Shown here piece after piece: positions 18,000 through 25,963 of a stretch of 64,000 nt of DNA; the first letter of the stretch is position 1; each line of letters begins with the position of its first letter. Under the pieces are notes generated by a model that worked only from the letters and a program-made list of their open reading frames with translations, did not search any database and had not been told where the DNA came from. Source of the stretch: Microthrixaceae bacterium (GTDB lineage Bacteria; Actinomycetota; Acidimicrobiia; Acidimicrobiales; Poriferisodalaceae); contig WTFX01000026.1 of NCBI GenBank assembly GCA_011523825.1, forward strand, positions 206,321 to 270,320. Reading direction: 5' to 3'. The position numbers and the translations under genes are program-made.

Positions 18000-20635
18000 G
18001 AATCCACCGCATTGCCCTGCGCAACTATCGCGGCGTCGTTGACTGCAGCATCCCATTTGTCGGCGATGGCGTCACCATCGTGGAGGGTGCTAACGAGATC
18101 GGCAAGACCAGTCTCACCGAAGCGTTCGACCTGGCACTGGAGAAACCAGACTCGTCGAAAGATGCCCGAATCAAGGCCACGCAACCAGTCGGTCAGGATG
18201 TGGGTCCCGAGGTTGAAATCGAGATCTCCTCCGGCAACTACGAACTGAAACTTCGCAAGCGATGGTGTCGCCGAACGGAGACGACACTGGAGATCACCTC
18301 TCCCCGGCACGAGCAGTTGACCGGCCGCGACGCACACCAGCGTCTCAGGTCGATCCTCGATGAAACGCTCGACTGGGGGTTGTGGGAGGCTTTGCGCGTC
18401 GCCCAAGGCGTGAAGCTCACTCTCCCTGCGCTCGGTGTCGCCTCGCTGGGAGCGGCCTTGGACCACGAAGCGACAGATGATTCTGCGTCCGCCGCGCAAG
18501 ATGCTCTCTGGGAACGAATCTGTGCCGAGCGCCTCCGCTACTGGACGCCTACCGGCCTGAAGACCAAGGAGCGGCAGGATTCGTCAGCCGACATCCAGGA
18601 GGCACGGGGCCGGCTGGATGATCTCGAAGAGTCTTTGCGTCAGATCGAGCGTGATGCCGAGGAGTCGGCGCGTCTCGCCCAACGCCACGACCAGATCCAG
18701 AATGATCTCGACACAGTCCGCCAAAGTGAGTCCGAGCTAGCTGAGCGTTGGCAACTCATCGAGGAATTGCGGCGCGTCGCAGACGAACGTGCGGCTGAAC
18801 GGGGCGAGGCGCAGAGCGAACGAAATGCGCGGAACGCCGCCTTCGAGCGACGCGCCGAGTTGGTCTCCGATCTCAACGGCAAGGAGGAGAAACTCGCGGC
18901 AATTCGTCGGGAACGCCAAGCTGCCGCTCCGGCGCTGGAAGATGCCGAGAGGCATGCCAATGCAGCGAAAGAGGACGAGAGCGAGGCACGGGCTGCCCTC
19001 GACGTGGCGGAACAAGCGCACACGAGAGCTTGCGAAGACCGTGATCATCATCGTCGCATGATCGAAGTCGCCCAATTCCGGGAACGTCTCGGGCGCATCG
19101 AGGAAGCCCAGAACCAGCTTGCCCGCGCCGAATCCGACTTGGAGAGCATCCGCGTCGACAGTGACCTTGTCGAACAGATCGGTCAGGCACACATCGCCGT
19201 TGTCCGAGCCGAGGCCTCAGTCGAGGGTGCTGCTGCCCATGTCACGACTACTGCCATTCGTTCCGTCATCATTACGGTCGACGAGGTCGAATACGGCCTG
19301 CAGGCCGGAAAACAGCATGATCTCACGGTCAGTGACGCGACAGAATTCGGCATCGACGACAGAGCGACTGTGCTCGTGCGAGCTGGCGCAGGTTCAGCAG
19401 AGACGGCCCAAAGACTTGACGAAGCCCGCCGGGAGTTACGACGGCTCTGTGACCAAGGCGATGTCACCGACCTTGCATCGGCGCAAACTGCTGAGAGACG
19501 GAGGTCGTCTGCCGAACGGGACCGCAACGACGCGCGAACTGCAATCAGAGACAACTTGCGAGACCTCACCTACGAGGAGCTCGCACGGATGGCGGACCGG
19601 CACGATCGGCGAATCGAGGAGTACGCGACCCGCAGGTACCCACTGCCAGCCCTGCCCGACGATCTGCGAGCGGCGTTGGCATTGGTGACCGCATCCGAAG
19701 CACAGGTAGAGGAGTGCCGCAGCGTGGCCGAGGCCAGCAGGGGCAGAGTGCAGCGTGCCAGTGAGGCTCTGGCCAACGTTCAACTGCAGGCGGCAGAGTT
19801 GGCTGGCGAGCTAAAGGCGTTGCAGGATGCCCGCGATGCAGCGTCGGCATTTCTATCGGAGGCCCGCCGCCCGATCAGTGACGAAGACCTCGCTTCTGCA
19901 CTCGCCACAGCAGAGGAATCGCTTGAGCTGGCCGCTGAGGCTGCTGATGCAGCACTCGAGAACTTGCAATGGGAAGAGCCAGATTCCGTCGAAGCTCAGC
20001 TTGCCAACGCCCGTGGCTCCTCGCGGAATCTTGGTGAGCAGCTCCACTCGAACGACATCAACCACAGTGAGCTTCGTGGCAGCCTGAAGACTCGGGGTGA
20101 GATGGGTCTTTCCGGCAAGCGCGACGACGCCGAGAGCGAACTGCGAGGTCTTGAGCGCGAGCATGACAGCGCTGAGCGCAAAGCGCTAGCAGCACAGTGC
20201 CTTCATCAGGTATTCGATGCGCGGTGGCGGGAAGCGCGACAGAAATACTTGACGCCGTTCCGGGAAGGTATCGAGCGCCTCGGCAGGATCGTCTTCAATC
20301 CGACCTTCGAAGTGGAACTGAACGACGATCTCGGAATCGCACGACGCACGCTCGACGGCGCGACACTCGACGTCAGCCAACTCAGCACGGGTGCCCGCGA
20401 GCAGCTCGGGATCATCGCCCGTCTGGCATGCGCTGCCATCGTCAGTCCCGATGGCGGCGGCGCGCCGGTGATCCTCGATGATGCGCTCGGCTGGAGCGAC
20501 CCATCGCGTCTGCAGCGAATGGGAGCCGCGATCGCCGCGGCTGGCAACGACTGCCAGGTCATCATCCTGACCTGCACACCCGGCCGCTACGCCTATGTCG
20601 GCAATGCGACGGTGGTACGCCTGCCGACTTCGTAG
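17996..20635 (+). CDS. Rad50/SbcC-like SMC-type ATPase without zinc hook
   Basis: An 879-residue ABC-type ATPase of the SMC superfamily, partner of the preceding nuclease. It starts with a GTG overlapping the previous stop. Walker A: GANEIGKTS (residues ~32-40). Two long coiled-coil regions (~200-400 and ~470-770) flank a short beta-like segment around 405-465 (SVIITVDEVEYGLQAGKQ...ATVLVRAGAGS). Signature motif: STGAREQLGIIARLA; Walker B: PVILDDALGWSD. No C-x-x-C zinc hook is present anywhere, unlike classical Rad50/SbcC; the beta-like apex may replace it. It could belong to the YhaN branch. Confidence 0.85.
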   Translation: MRIHRIALRNYRGVVDCSIPFVGDGVTIVEGANEIGKTSLTEAFDLALEKPDSSKDARIKATQPVGQDVGPEVEIEISSGNYELKLRKRWCRRTETTLEITSPRHEQLTGRDAHQRLRSILDETLDWGLWEALRVAQGVKLTLPALGVASLGAALDHEATDDSASAAQDALWERICAERLRYWTPTGLKTKERQDSSADIQEARGRLDDLEESLRQIERDAEESARLAQRHDQIQNDLDTVRQSESELAERWQLIEELRRVADERAAERGEAQSERNARNAAFERRAELVSDLNGKEEKLAAIRRERQAAAPALEDAERHANAAKEDESEARAALDVAEQAHTRACEDRDHHRRMIEVAQFRERLGRIEEAQNQLARAESDLESIRVDSDLVEQIGQAHIAVVRAEASVEGAAAHVTTTAIRSVIITVDEVEYGLQAGKQHDLTVSDATEFGIDDRATVLVRAGAGSAETAQRLDEARRELRRLCDQGDVTDLASAQTAERRRSSAERDRNDARTAIRDNLRDLTYEELARMADRHDRRIEEYATRRYPLPALPDDLRAALALVTASEAQVEECRSVAEASRGRVQRASEALANVQLQAAELAGELKALQDARDAASAFLSEARRPISDEDLASALATAEESLELAAEAADAALENLQWEEPDSVEAQLANARGSSRNLGEQLHSNDINHSELRGSLKTRGEMGLSGKRDDAESELRGLEREHDSAERKALAAQCLHQVFDARWREARQKYLTPFREGIERLGRIVFNPTFEVELNDDLGIARRTLDGATLDVSQLSTGAREQLGIIARLACAAIVSPDGGGAPVILDDALGWSDPSRLQRMGAAIAAAGNDCQVIILTCTPGRYAYVGNATVVRLPTS

Positions 20636-20668
20636 CGGCCGGCGCGAGTTGACGGCACTGAAAACGGC

Positions 20669-20698
20669 TTCAGACGCCGAGACGGCCGTCACTACGAT
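20669..20698 (+). promoter_or_regulatory. Probable promoter of the toxin-antitoxin pair
   Basis: TTCAGA (20,669-20,674), 18-base spacer, TACGAT (20,693-20,698), then 8 bases to the ATG at 20,707. This suggests a leaderless transcript. No operator palindrome stands out. Confidence 0.45.
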
Positions 20699-20706
20699 GG
20701 TGGCCG

Positions 20707-20928
20707 ATGGACACCTCTTCGTTGATCGTCACCCGCGCCGACGTACGGAGCGGGAAGCCGTGCTTCGTCGGCACGCGTATCACGGTGTACGACGTCCTCG
20801 AGTATCTGGCGTCCGGCATGTCCAATCAGGAGATTGTGGACGACTTCCCTGAGCTCACCGAGCAGCACATTCGAGCGGCGCTTGAGTTCGCCGCGATGCG
20901 CGAGCGCCGCCTCGTCGCGCCTGTGTGA
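20707..20928 (+). CDS. DUF433-type antitoxin
   Basis: A 73-residue protein of the DUF433 family, small winged-helix-like proteins that act as antitoxins to PIN-like toxins. The family core is clear: ITVYDVLEYLASGMSNQEIVDDFPELTEQHIRAALEFAA, preceded by SGKPCFVGTRI. It overlaps the downstream toxin-like gene by 4 bases (GTGA), the usual order of antitoxin first. Confidence 0.85.
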   Translation: MDTSSLIVTRADVRSGKPCFVGTRITVYDVLEYLASGMSNQEIVDDFPELTEQHIRAALEFAAMRERRLVAPV

Positions 20929-21263
20929 AGCTCCTCTTCGACCAGAACCTGTCGCGCCGCTTGGTTGGCTTGCTCGACCGAGAGTTTCCCGGCAGCCGTC
21001 ACGTCGTCGACTACGGCTTGGGGACGGCCACTGATCGCGAGATCTGGGACCACGCAGCGGCCCATGGCTATGTCATTGTCTCGAAGGATTCAGACTTCCG
21101 CCAGCTTGCCTTCCTGTACGGACCGCCGCCGAAAGCAATCTGGGTCCGCGTCGGCAACGTGTCGACCCGCGTCGTCCTTGATCTGTTGCTGCAGCATCGC
21201 GAACTCATCGAGGAATTCGAGGGCGACACCGAAGGTGCCTTGCTCGTACTGCCACTCGACTGA
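20925..21263 (+). CDS. DUF5615 PIN-like toxin
   Basis: A 112-residue protein with the DUF5615/PIN-like fold. It begins KLLFDQNLSRRLVGLL (first acidic residue of the site) and has VIVSKDSDFRQLAFLYG, with the SKDxDF motif contributing the next acidic residues. Members are thought to be RNases neutralised by DUF433 partners. The GTG start overlaps the antitoxin stop. The pair lies just before the second complex I operon and could act in genome stabilisation; that role is inference. Confidence 0.82.
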   Translation: MKLLFDQNLSRRLVGLLDREFPGSRHVVDYGLGTATDREIWDHAAAHGYVIVSKDSDFRQLAFLYGPPPKAIWVRVGNVSTRVVLDLLLQHRELIEEFEGDTEGALLVLPLD

Positions 21264-21380
21264 AGGGTTCAGCAGTCTGAATCTATGGCTCCGACGCCGT
21301 GGAAGCGCGCGCCGCTGAAGGCCGCCGCTTCAACGCTTGAATCGCCGGACATGATTCGGCGCAGGGTGGCGCGAAGTCGC

Positions 21381-21386
21381 TAGCGT
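21381..21386 (+). promoter_or_regulatory. Probable -10 box (TAGCGT) of the second nuo operon
   Basis: TAGCGT ends 8 bases before the nuoA GTG at 21,395. The identical hexamer is used upstream of rplJ (57,585) and rpoB (58,932). The -35 side is weak. The rest of the gap from 21,264 shows no gene. Confidence 0.5.
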
Positions 21387-21394
21387 TGCGGTCC

Positions 21395-21760
21395 GTGTCC
21401 GACCTCTTGCGGAGCTATCTGACCGTCGCAATCTTCGGCGCAGCGGCAGTCTTGATGGCCTTCACAATGTTCGGAGTCGCACGGATCCTGCGGCCGCAGC
21501 GACCGACGCCCCAGAAGCTCATCGCCTACGAGAGCGGCGTCGATCCGGTCGGCAGCGACTGGACCCAGAGTCAGATCCGTTACTACGTCTTCGCGGTGCT
21601 GTTCGTCCTGTTCGACGTGGAGGCCGTGTTCATCTTTCCTTGGGCGACGCGGCTCGAGGTCTATGCCCTGTTCGGCCTGGTCGAGATGGCGATCTTCATC
21701 TTCATCCTGGTGTTGGGCCTGTTCTACGCATGGCGCAAGGGCGTCCTGCGCTGGGTGTGA
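21395..21760 (+). CDS. nuoA: NADH-quinone oxidoreductase subunit A (operon 2)
   Basis: Three-helix membrane subunit of 121 residues from the GTG at 21,395 (a TTG at 21,386 would add three residues but lies inside the -10 box spacing). Family signatures: KLIAYESGVDPVG (residues ~43-55) and RYYVFAVLFVLFDVEAVFIFPWA (~65-87, with the conserved acidic DVE). It opens an 11-gene operon that lacks nuoE, nuoF and nuoG. Confidence 0.93.
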   Translation: MSDLLRSYLTVAIFGAAAVLMAFTMFGVARILRPQRPTPQKLIAYESGVDPVGSDWTQSQIRYYVFAVLFVLFDVEAVFIFPWATRLEVYALFGLVEMAIFIFILVLGLFYAWRKGVLRWV

Positions 21761-21780
21761 GGGGCTGAGGGAATTCCGCT

Positions 21781-22329
21781 ATGGCACTGGTCGACAAGGT
21801 CAAACTGCCTAAGCCGCTGAGCTGGCTGTTGAACTTCGGCCGGGCACGCTCGCTGTGGGTGTACCAGTGGGGCTTGGCCTGCTGTGCCATCGAGATGGGC
21901 GCCGCATTCGGTTCGCCGCGTTACGACGTGATGCGCCTCGGCGTCATCCCGTTCCCGGCCAGCCCGCGCCAAGCCGACTTGGTGGTGATCTCCGGCACCG
22001 TCACCGACAAGATGGCACCGGTCATCCGCCGGCTGTACGAGCAGATGCCCGAACCCAAGTACGTCATCTCGATGGGCTCGTGCGCCAACTGCGGCGGTCC
22101 GTATTGGGACAGCTACTCGGTGACCAAGGGCGTCGACCAGGTCATCCCGGTCGATGTGTACGTGCCCGGCTGTCCGCCGCGGCCCGAGGCACTGCTGGAA
22201 GGCATCGTGTTGTTGCAGGAGCGCATCCAGCGTGAGGACATGCAAGAACGCTGGCGAGGCGAGCCGATAGTGGTGCCGCCCTCGGCACCATCATCAACAC
22301 GTGTTCCAGCAGGATCGGCGCGGGCGTAG
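21781..22329 (+). CDS. nuoB: NADH-quinone oxidoreductase subunit B (operon 2, cluster N2)
   Basis: Fe-S subunit (182 residues) holding cluster N2, the last electron carrier before the quinone. Ligands: tandem cysteines in [11 protein letters not shown] (residues ~35-36), a Cys in MGSCANCGG and one in [12 protein letters not shown]. Preceded by a GAGGG ribosome-binding stretch. The C-terminal ~20 residues are a Pro/Ser-rich tail. It is the only complete nuoB in the window. Confidence 0.95.
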   Translation: MALVDKVKLPKPLSWLLNFGRARSLWVYQWGLACCAIEMGAAFGSPRYDVMRLGVIPFPASPRQADLVVISGTVTDKMAPVIRRLYEQMPEPKYVISMGSCANCGGPYWDSYSVTKGVDQVIPVDVYVPGCPPRPEALLEGIVLLQERIQREDMQERWRGEPIVVPPSAPSSTRVPAGSARA

Positions 22330-22331
22330 CC

Positions 22332-23063
22332 ATGGCTGACGACACCGGCGACGAGCAGCCTGGCGACGAGGCGCGCGAAGCGCTCGCCGCGGAGCTGTCC
22401 GAGCTGCTCGGCGATGCGGTGGTGGAGTCTCATGTGGAAGCCGGCCAGAACCTCTGGCTGCGCGTCGACATCGAGCTGTGGCGTGCCGTGATGGCAGCGC
22501 TGCGCGATGCAGGCTTCGCGTACTTCGGGTTCCTGTCGGCCATCGACTGGACCGATGCGCCCGAAGGCCGATACGAAGACACCGAATTCGATGCCGCTGG
22601 TGTCGGAGAGGAAGACGACGAGGCTTCCAGCGCCACGGCCGAAGAAACGGTGCGGCGAGGCGGCGGCGAAACCCGCTTCCAACTGCTTGCGCAGCTGCAC
22701 TCGCCGGCCCGCCAAGCCGCCGTGCTCATCAAGGCCGATGTACCCGAGGCCGCCAGCAGCGATGGGTCCAGTGCTCCCGCATCGGTGCCATCGATCATCG
22801 ACGTCTTCACCGGGGCCGACTGGCACGAGCGAGAAGCCCACGAGATGTTCGGCCTCGTCTTCGACGGCCATCCGAACCTGGCGCCCATCTACCTGCCCAC
22901 CGAGTTCGAAGGCCACCCGCTGCGCAAGGATTTCCCCCTGCTGGCACGTGCGGTCAAGCCATGGCCCGGCGTGGTTGACATCGAAGAGATTCCGCCTGAG
23001 CTCGAGGCCCAGCTCGAGGCCGAGGTGATGGCCGAGTTCGAGGCATCTGGAGCGGGCGCATGA
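22332..23063 (+). CDS. nuoC: NADH-quinone oxidoreductase subunit C (operon 2)
   Basis: 30-kDa-type subunit, 243 residues. Signatures: [12 protein letters not shown] (residues ~64-75) and the C-terminal [27 protein letters not shown]...[11 protein letters not shown]. Between the two halves is an acidic, low-complexity insertion (residues ~80-115; [13 protein letters not shown]), and a second Ser-rich loop, explaining the length compared with operon 1's NuoC. The end ASGAGA lies in a short sequence repeated downstream. Confidence 0.94.
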   Translation: MADDTGDEQPGDEAREALAAELSELLGDAVVESHVEAGQNLWLRVDIELWRAVMAALRDAGFAYFGFLSAIDWTDAPEGRYEDTEFDAAGVGEEDDEASSATAEETVRRGGGETRFQLLAQLHSPARQAAVLIKADVPEAASSDGSSAPASVPSIIDVFTGADWHEREAHEMFGLVFDGHPNLAPIYLPTEFEGHPLRKDFPLLARAVKPWPGVVDIEEIPPELEAQLEAEVMAEFEASGAGA

Positions 23064-23137
23064 CCTCCGGCCTCGTGGTACCGGCATCGTCTGATGGTGC
23101 TCGCAGGCTCGCATCTGGAGCGGGCGCATGAGCTCCG
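23043..23137 (+). repeat. Direct repeat across the nuoC2-nuoD2 junction
   Basis: Bases 23,043-23,069 recur at 23,111-23,137 (offset 68) with one mismatch. Each copy holds the end of nuoC2 (coding ASGAGA), the ATGA overlap, and a nuoD-like start. This mirrors the larger duplication at the nuoC1-nuoD1 junction (565-737), although the actual sequences differ. Confidence 0.85.
23060..23131 (+). CDS. 23-codon chimeric ORF between nuoC2 and nuoD2
   Basis: It begins at the ATG overlapping the nuoC2 stop and ends ...[13 protein letters not shown] with a TGA overlapping the nuoD2 ATG. Its last residues match the NuoC2 end, and its last 42 bases resemble the last 42 bases of nuoI2 (25,914-25,955). It keeps a continuous ATGA chain between nuoC2 and nuoD2, so it may support translational coupling. 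A peptide function is not indicated. Confidence 0.5.
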   Translation: MTSGLVVPASSDGARRLASGAGA

Positions 23138-24312
23138 CCACTGCAGCGACTGACCTGCGCTCACAGCAGGCCTACGTGGCAGCGCAGGCCGCGGACGCCC
23201 GCGTCAATGTCGAGCTGGACACCGGCGACATGACGCTGAACATCGGCCCGCAGCACCCCGCCACCCACGGCACGCTGCGCATCGCCTGCCAGCTTGACGG
23301 CGAGCAGGTCATCTCGGCCGAGCCGCTGATGGGCTACATGCACCGCGGCTACGAGAAGCTCTGCGAGGTCCGCACCTACCCCCAGTGCACCACGCTGATC
23401 AACCGCATCGACTGGCTGGGCAGCTTCGCCAACGAAGTGCCGTTCATCCTGGCGGCCGAGCAGCTGATGGGCGTGGAAGCCCCGCCCCGTGCGCAGTGGA
23501 TCCGCACCATCCTGTTCGAGCTGAGCCGCATCGCGAACGTGTCGCTGTTCCTCGGCGACATGGGCGTGCAGGTCGGCGCGCTCACCCCGGTGTTCTTCGC
23601 CTTCCGTGACCGCGAACGGGTGCTCAACCAGATCGAAGAGGTCACCGGCGGCCGCTTCCACCCCAACTTCGATCGCATCGGCGGCCTCAAAGACGACATT
23701 CCCCGCGGCTGGATCGCCGAGACCCATGCTGTTATGGCCAAGATGCGCGGCTTCTGTGACGAGATGGAAGACCTGCTCATGGGCAATGAGATCTTCCAGA
23801 CTCGCTGCCGCAGCGTGGGCGTGATCCCAGGGGACGTGGCGCTGAGCTACGGCCTGTCGGGCGCCAACCTCCGCGCCAGCGGGGTCGACTGGGACCTGCG
23901 CCGCGACGCCAACCCGGGCCTCGCCTGGGACCAGGTGGACTGGCGGGTCTGGACCCATCCCGACGGCGACTCGTTCGCCCGCTACTGGGTTCGCCTGCAG
24001 GAGACCCGCGAGGCCACCAAAATCGTCGACCAGCTGCTCGACGGCATCCCCTCGGGCCCGATCATGGCCAAGGTGCCGCGCATCATCAAGGTGCCCGCCG
24101 GTGAGGCCTACGTCTCCACTGAGAACCCGTTGGGCGAGATGGGCTACTACGTGGTGTCCAAGGGCGGGCTCGGCCCGTTCCGGGTGAAGATCCGCACGCC
24201 CAGCTTCAGCAACATCTCGGTCGTGCCGTGGGTGATGCGGGGCACATACGTGCCCGACATCATCACCATTCTCGGCTCGCTGTATTTCATCCTCGGGGAC
24301 ATCGACCGATGA
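23128..24312 (+). CDS. nuoD: NADH-quinone oxidoreductase subunit D (operon 2)
   Basis: 49-kDa-type subunit, 394 residues. Landmarks: NIGPQHPATHGTLRIACQL (residues ~38-56), GYMHRGYEKLCEVRTYPQ, PPRAQWIRTILFELSRI, and the end TPSFSNISVVPWVMRG...GDIDR. It differs clearly from operon 1's NuoD and carries the HRG motif. In human NDUFS2 the arginine of this motif is, as I recall, the residue dimethylated by NDUFAF7, and a homologue of that enzyme ends this operon. The ATG overlaps the preceding short ORF's stop. Confidence 0.95.
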   Translation: MSSATAATDLRSQQAYVAAQAADARVNVELDTGDMTLNIGPQHPATHGTLRIACQLDGEQVISAEPLMGYMHRGYEKLCEVRTYPQCTTLINRIDWLGSFANEVPFILAAEQLMGVEAPPRAQWIRTILFELSRIANVSLFLGDMGVQVGALTPVFFAFRDRERVLNQIEEVTGGRFHPNFDRIGGLKDDIPRGWIAETHAVMAKMRGFCDEMEDLLMGNEIFQTRCRSVGVIPGDVALSYGLSGANLRASGVDWDLRRDANPGLAWDQVDWRVWTHPDGDSFARYWVRLQETREATKIVDQLLDGIPSGPIMAKVPRIIKVPAGEAYVSTENPLGEMGYYVVSKGGLGPFRVKIRTPSFSNISVVPWVMRGTYVPDIITILGSLYFILGDIDR

Positions 24313-25337
24313 CGGACCTGCTGGGGCTGGCGTACTGGGCCGAGACCAGCATCAAGCTGGGCGTCGCGCTCATCGTCATCCCCACAGCCGCGCTCATGCT
24401 GGGCTACCTGTTCCTGCTCAAGATGATGGCCTTCATGCAGAGCCGGCTCGGCCCCCAAGACGTCGGCCCCTACGGCACGCTGCAGCTCATCGCCGACGCG
24501 GTGAAGTTCCTGCAGAAGGAAGACATCCACCCCGCCGCCGCCGACCGGCGCGTGTTCCGGGCAGCGCCCGTGGTGGTGCTGGCCTCGTCGTTCCTGCTCT
24601 TCGTGGTGCTGCCTACCGGCCCCGACGCCGTGGTGGAGAACCTGGACACCGGCATCTTCTACGCGATGGCGGTTTCGTCGCTGTCGGTGCTCGGCGTGCT
24701 GATGGCGGGCTGGGCGTCGGCGAACAAGTACGCGCTGCTCGGCGGCCTGCGAGCGGCGGGTCAGCTCATCGCATACGAGCTGCCGCTGATTCTCGCCGTC
24801 ATGGGCGTGGTCATCCAGGCCGACTCGCTCAACCTGCAGGAGATCGTGCGAGCCCAGGCAGAGGGCGAGATCTTCGGCTTCGGCCTCATCGGCAATCCGT
24901 TCATCCTGACGCAGTTCATCGGATTCCTGATCTTCATGATCTCCGCCCAGGCTGAGCTGACCCAGACACCGTTCGATATGCCTGTGGCCGAGACCGAGCT
25001 CGTGGGCGGTTTCCACGTGGAGTACACGGGCTTCCGCTTCCTGCTGTTCTTCATGGCCGAAGTGGCCACGGCATTCGCCTTCTCGGCGCTTGCCACCGTG
25101 ATGTTCCTGGGCGGCTGGTGGATTCCGGGCTTCGACTTCAACGCTCCGGCACTCAACGTGCTCGGACCGGTCGTGATGCTCGTGAAGATCCTGGTGGTGG
25201 CCTTCATCATCTTCTGGATCCGCTTCACCTACCCCCGCCTGCGCGAGGACCAGCTCCAGAAGTTCGCCTGGAAGGTCCTCATCCCGCTGTCGCTCGCGAA
25301 CATTGTCGTGACCGGAATCTTCAAGGTGGTGCTCTAG
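24309..25337 (+). CDS. nuoH: NADH-quinone oxidoreductase subunit H (operon 2)
   Basis: Quinone-chamber membrane subunit, 342 residues. Signatures: MQSRLGPQDVGPYGTLQLIA (residues ~46-65), DAVKFLQKEDIHP, FDMPVAETELVGGFHVEYTG (acidic coupling loop), and YPRLREDQLQKFAWKVLIPL. The ATG at 24,309 overlaps the nuoD2 stop; the upstream open frame is nuoD2 antiphase. It lacks the hydrophilic tail seen in operon 1's NuoH. nuoH directly follows nuoD because nuoEFG are absent. Confidence 0.95.
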   Translation: MTDLLGLAYWAETSIKLGVALIVIPTAALMLGYLFLLKMMAFMQSRLGPQDVGPYGTLQLIADAVKFLQKEDIHPAAADRRVFRAAPVVVLASSFLLFVVLPTGPDAVVENLDTGIFYAMAVSSLSVLGVLMAGWASANKYALLGGLRAAGQLIAYELPLILAVMGVVIQADSLNLQEIVRAQAEGEIFGFGLIGNPFILTQFIGFLIFMISAQAELTQTPFDMPVAETELVGGFHVEYTGFRFLLFFMAEVATAFAFSALATVMFLGGWWIPGFDFNAPALNVLGPVVMLVKILVVAFIIFWIRFTYPRLREDQLQKFAWKVLIPLSLANIVVTGIFKVVL

Positions 25338-25955
25338 ATGCCACAGCTTCCCGGACTGCTGAAAGGCCTCGGCGTGACGGCGCGCACCGCAATGCGCACG
25401 CTGTTTCCCAAGCGGGGCATGCGCACGCTCATCCCTGCCCCGCAGCAAGGCTCGGTCACCGTGCAGTACCCGCACGAGAAGGAAGCCCCGCCCGACCGCG
25501 CACGCGGCGTGATCGCCCTGCACGAGGAAAACTGCACCGCCTGCATGCTGTGCTCTCGCTCCTGCCCCGACTGGTGCATCTACATCGAGGGCCACAAGGT
25601 GAAGGCCCCGCCCCGTCGGGCCGGCGGTGCCGTCCGCACCGTCAACGTGGTCGACCGGTTCGACATCGACTACGCGCTGTGCATGTACTGCGGCATCTGC
25701 GTGGAGGTGTGCCCGTTCGACGCGCTGTTCTGGACGCCTGAGTACGAGTACTCCGAGCCGCATATCGCCGACTTGCTGCACGACCGGATCCGCCTCAGCG
25801 AGTGGATGGAGACCGTGCCCGAGTTCTTGGACTACGAGCCCGGCTCGGAGCAGAAGGTGCGCAAGGTTCCCGAGTTCGGCACTGATGACTTCGCGCCCGC
25901 GCGGAAGCTCGAGTCCGATGGCGCTCGCGGCCTCGCGTCTGGAGCGGGGAGCTAG
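25338..25955 (+). CDS. nuoI: NADH-quinone oxidoreductase subunit I (operon 2, two [4Fe-4S])
   Basis: Ferredoxin-like subunit, 205 residues, abutting nuoH2. Cluster motifs: CTACMLCSRSCPDWC (residues ~59-73) and CMYCGICVEVCPFDALFW (~115-132). The C-terminal ~60 residues are a charged tail ending SDGARGLASGAGS, which is encoded by a sequence very similar to the end of the short ORF before nuoD2. In complexes without NuoEFG, NuoI is the likely docking surface for another electron donor such as ferredoxin; that is inference here. Confidence 0.94.
   Translation: MPQLPGLLKGLGVTARTAMRTLFPKRGMRTLIPAPQQGSVTVQYPHEKEAPPDRARGVIALHEENCTACMLCSRSCPDWCIYIEGHKVKAPPRRAGGAVRTVNVVDRFDIDYALCMYCGICVEVCPFDALFWTPEYEYSEPHIADLLHDRIRLSEWMETVPEFLDYEPGSEQKVRKVPEFGTDDFAPARKLESDGARGLASGAGS
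25914..25955 (+). repeat. Dispersed 42-base gene-tail repeat, copy at the nuoI2 end
   Basis: The copy aligns without gaps to 23,090-23,131: 30 of the first 35 bases match, and three of the five differences are silent. Both copies encode SDGAR-x-LASGAG and end at a stop codon. A shorter third copy (GCATCTGGAGCGGGCGC) ends nuoC2 at 23,043. Confidence 0.8.
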
Positions 25956-25963
25956 GACGCCCG

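Noticed and set aside
14588-21394. Search for an integron, prophage or insertion-sequence origin of the accessory stretch
   Set aside because: No integrase, transposase, terminal inverted repeats or tRNA attachment site was found at either end.
24147-25781. 544-codon minus-strand open frame
   Set aside because: It is antisense to nuoH2 and nuoI2, which have strong family motifs; the translated product is His/Glu/Arg-rich noise.
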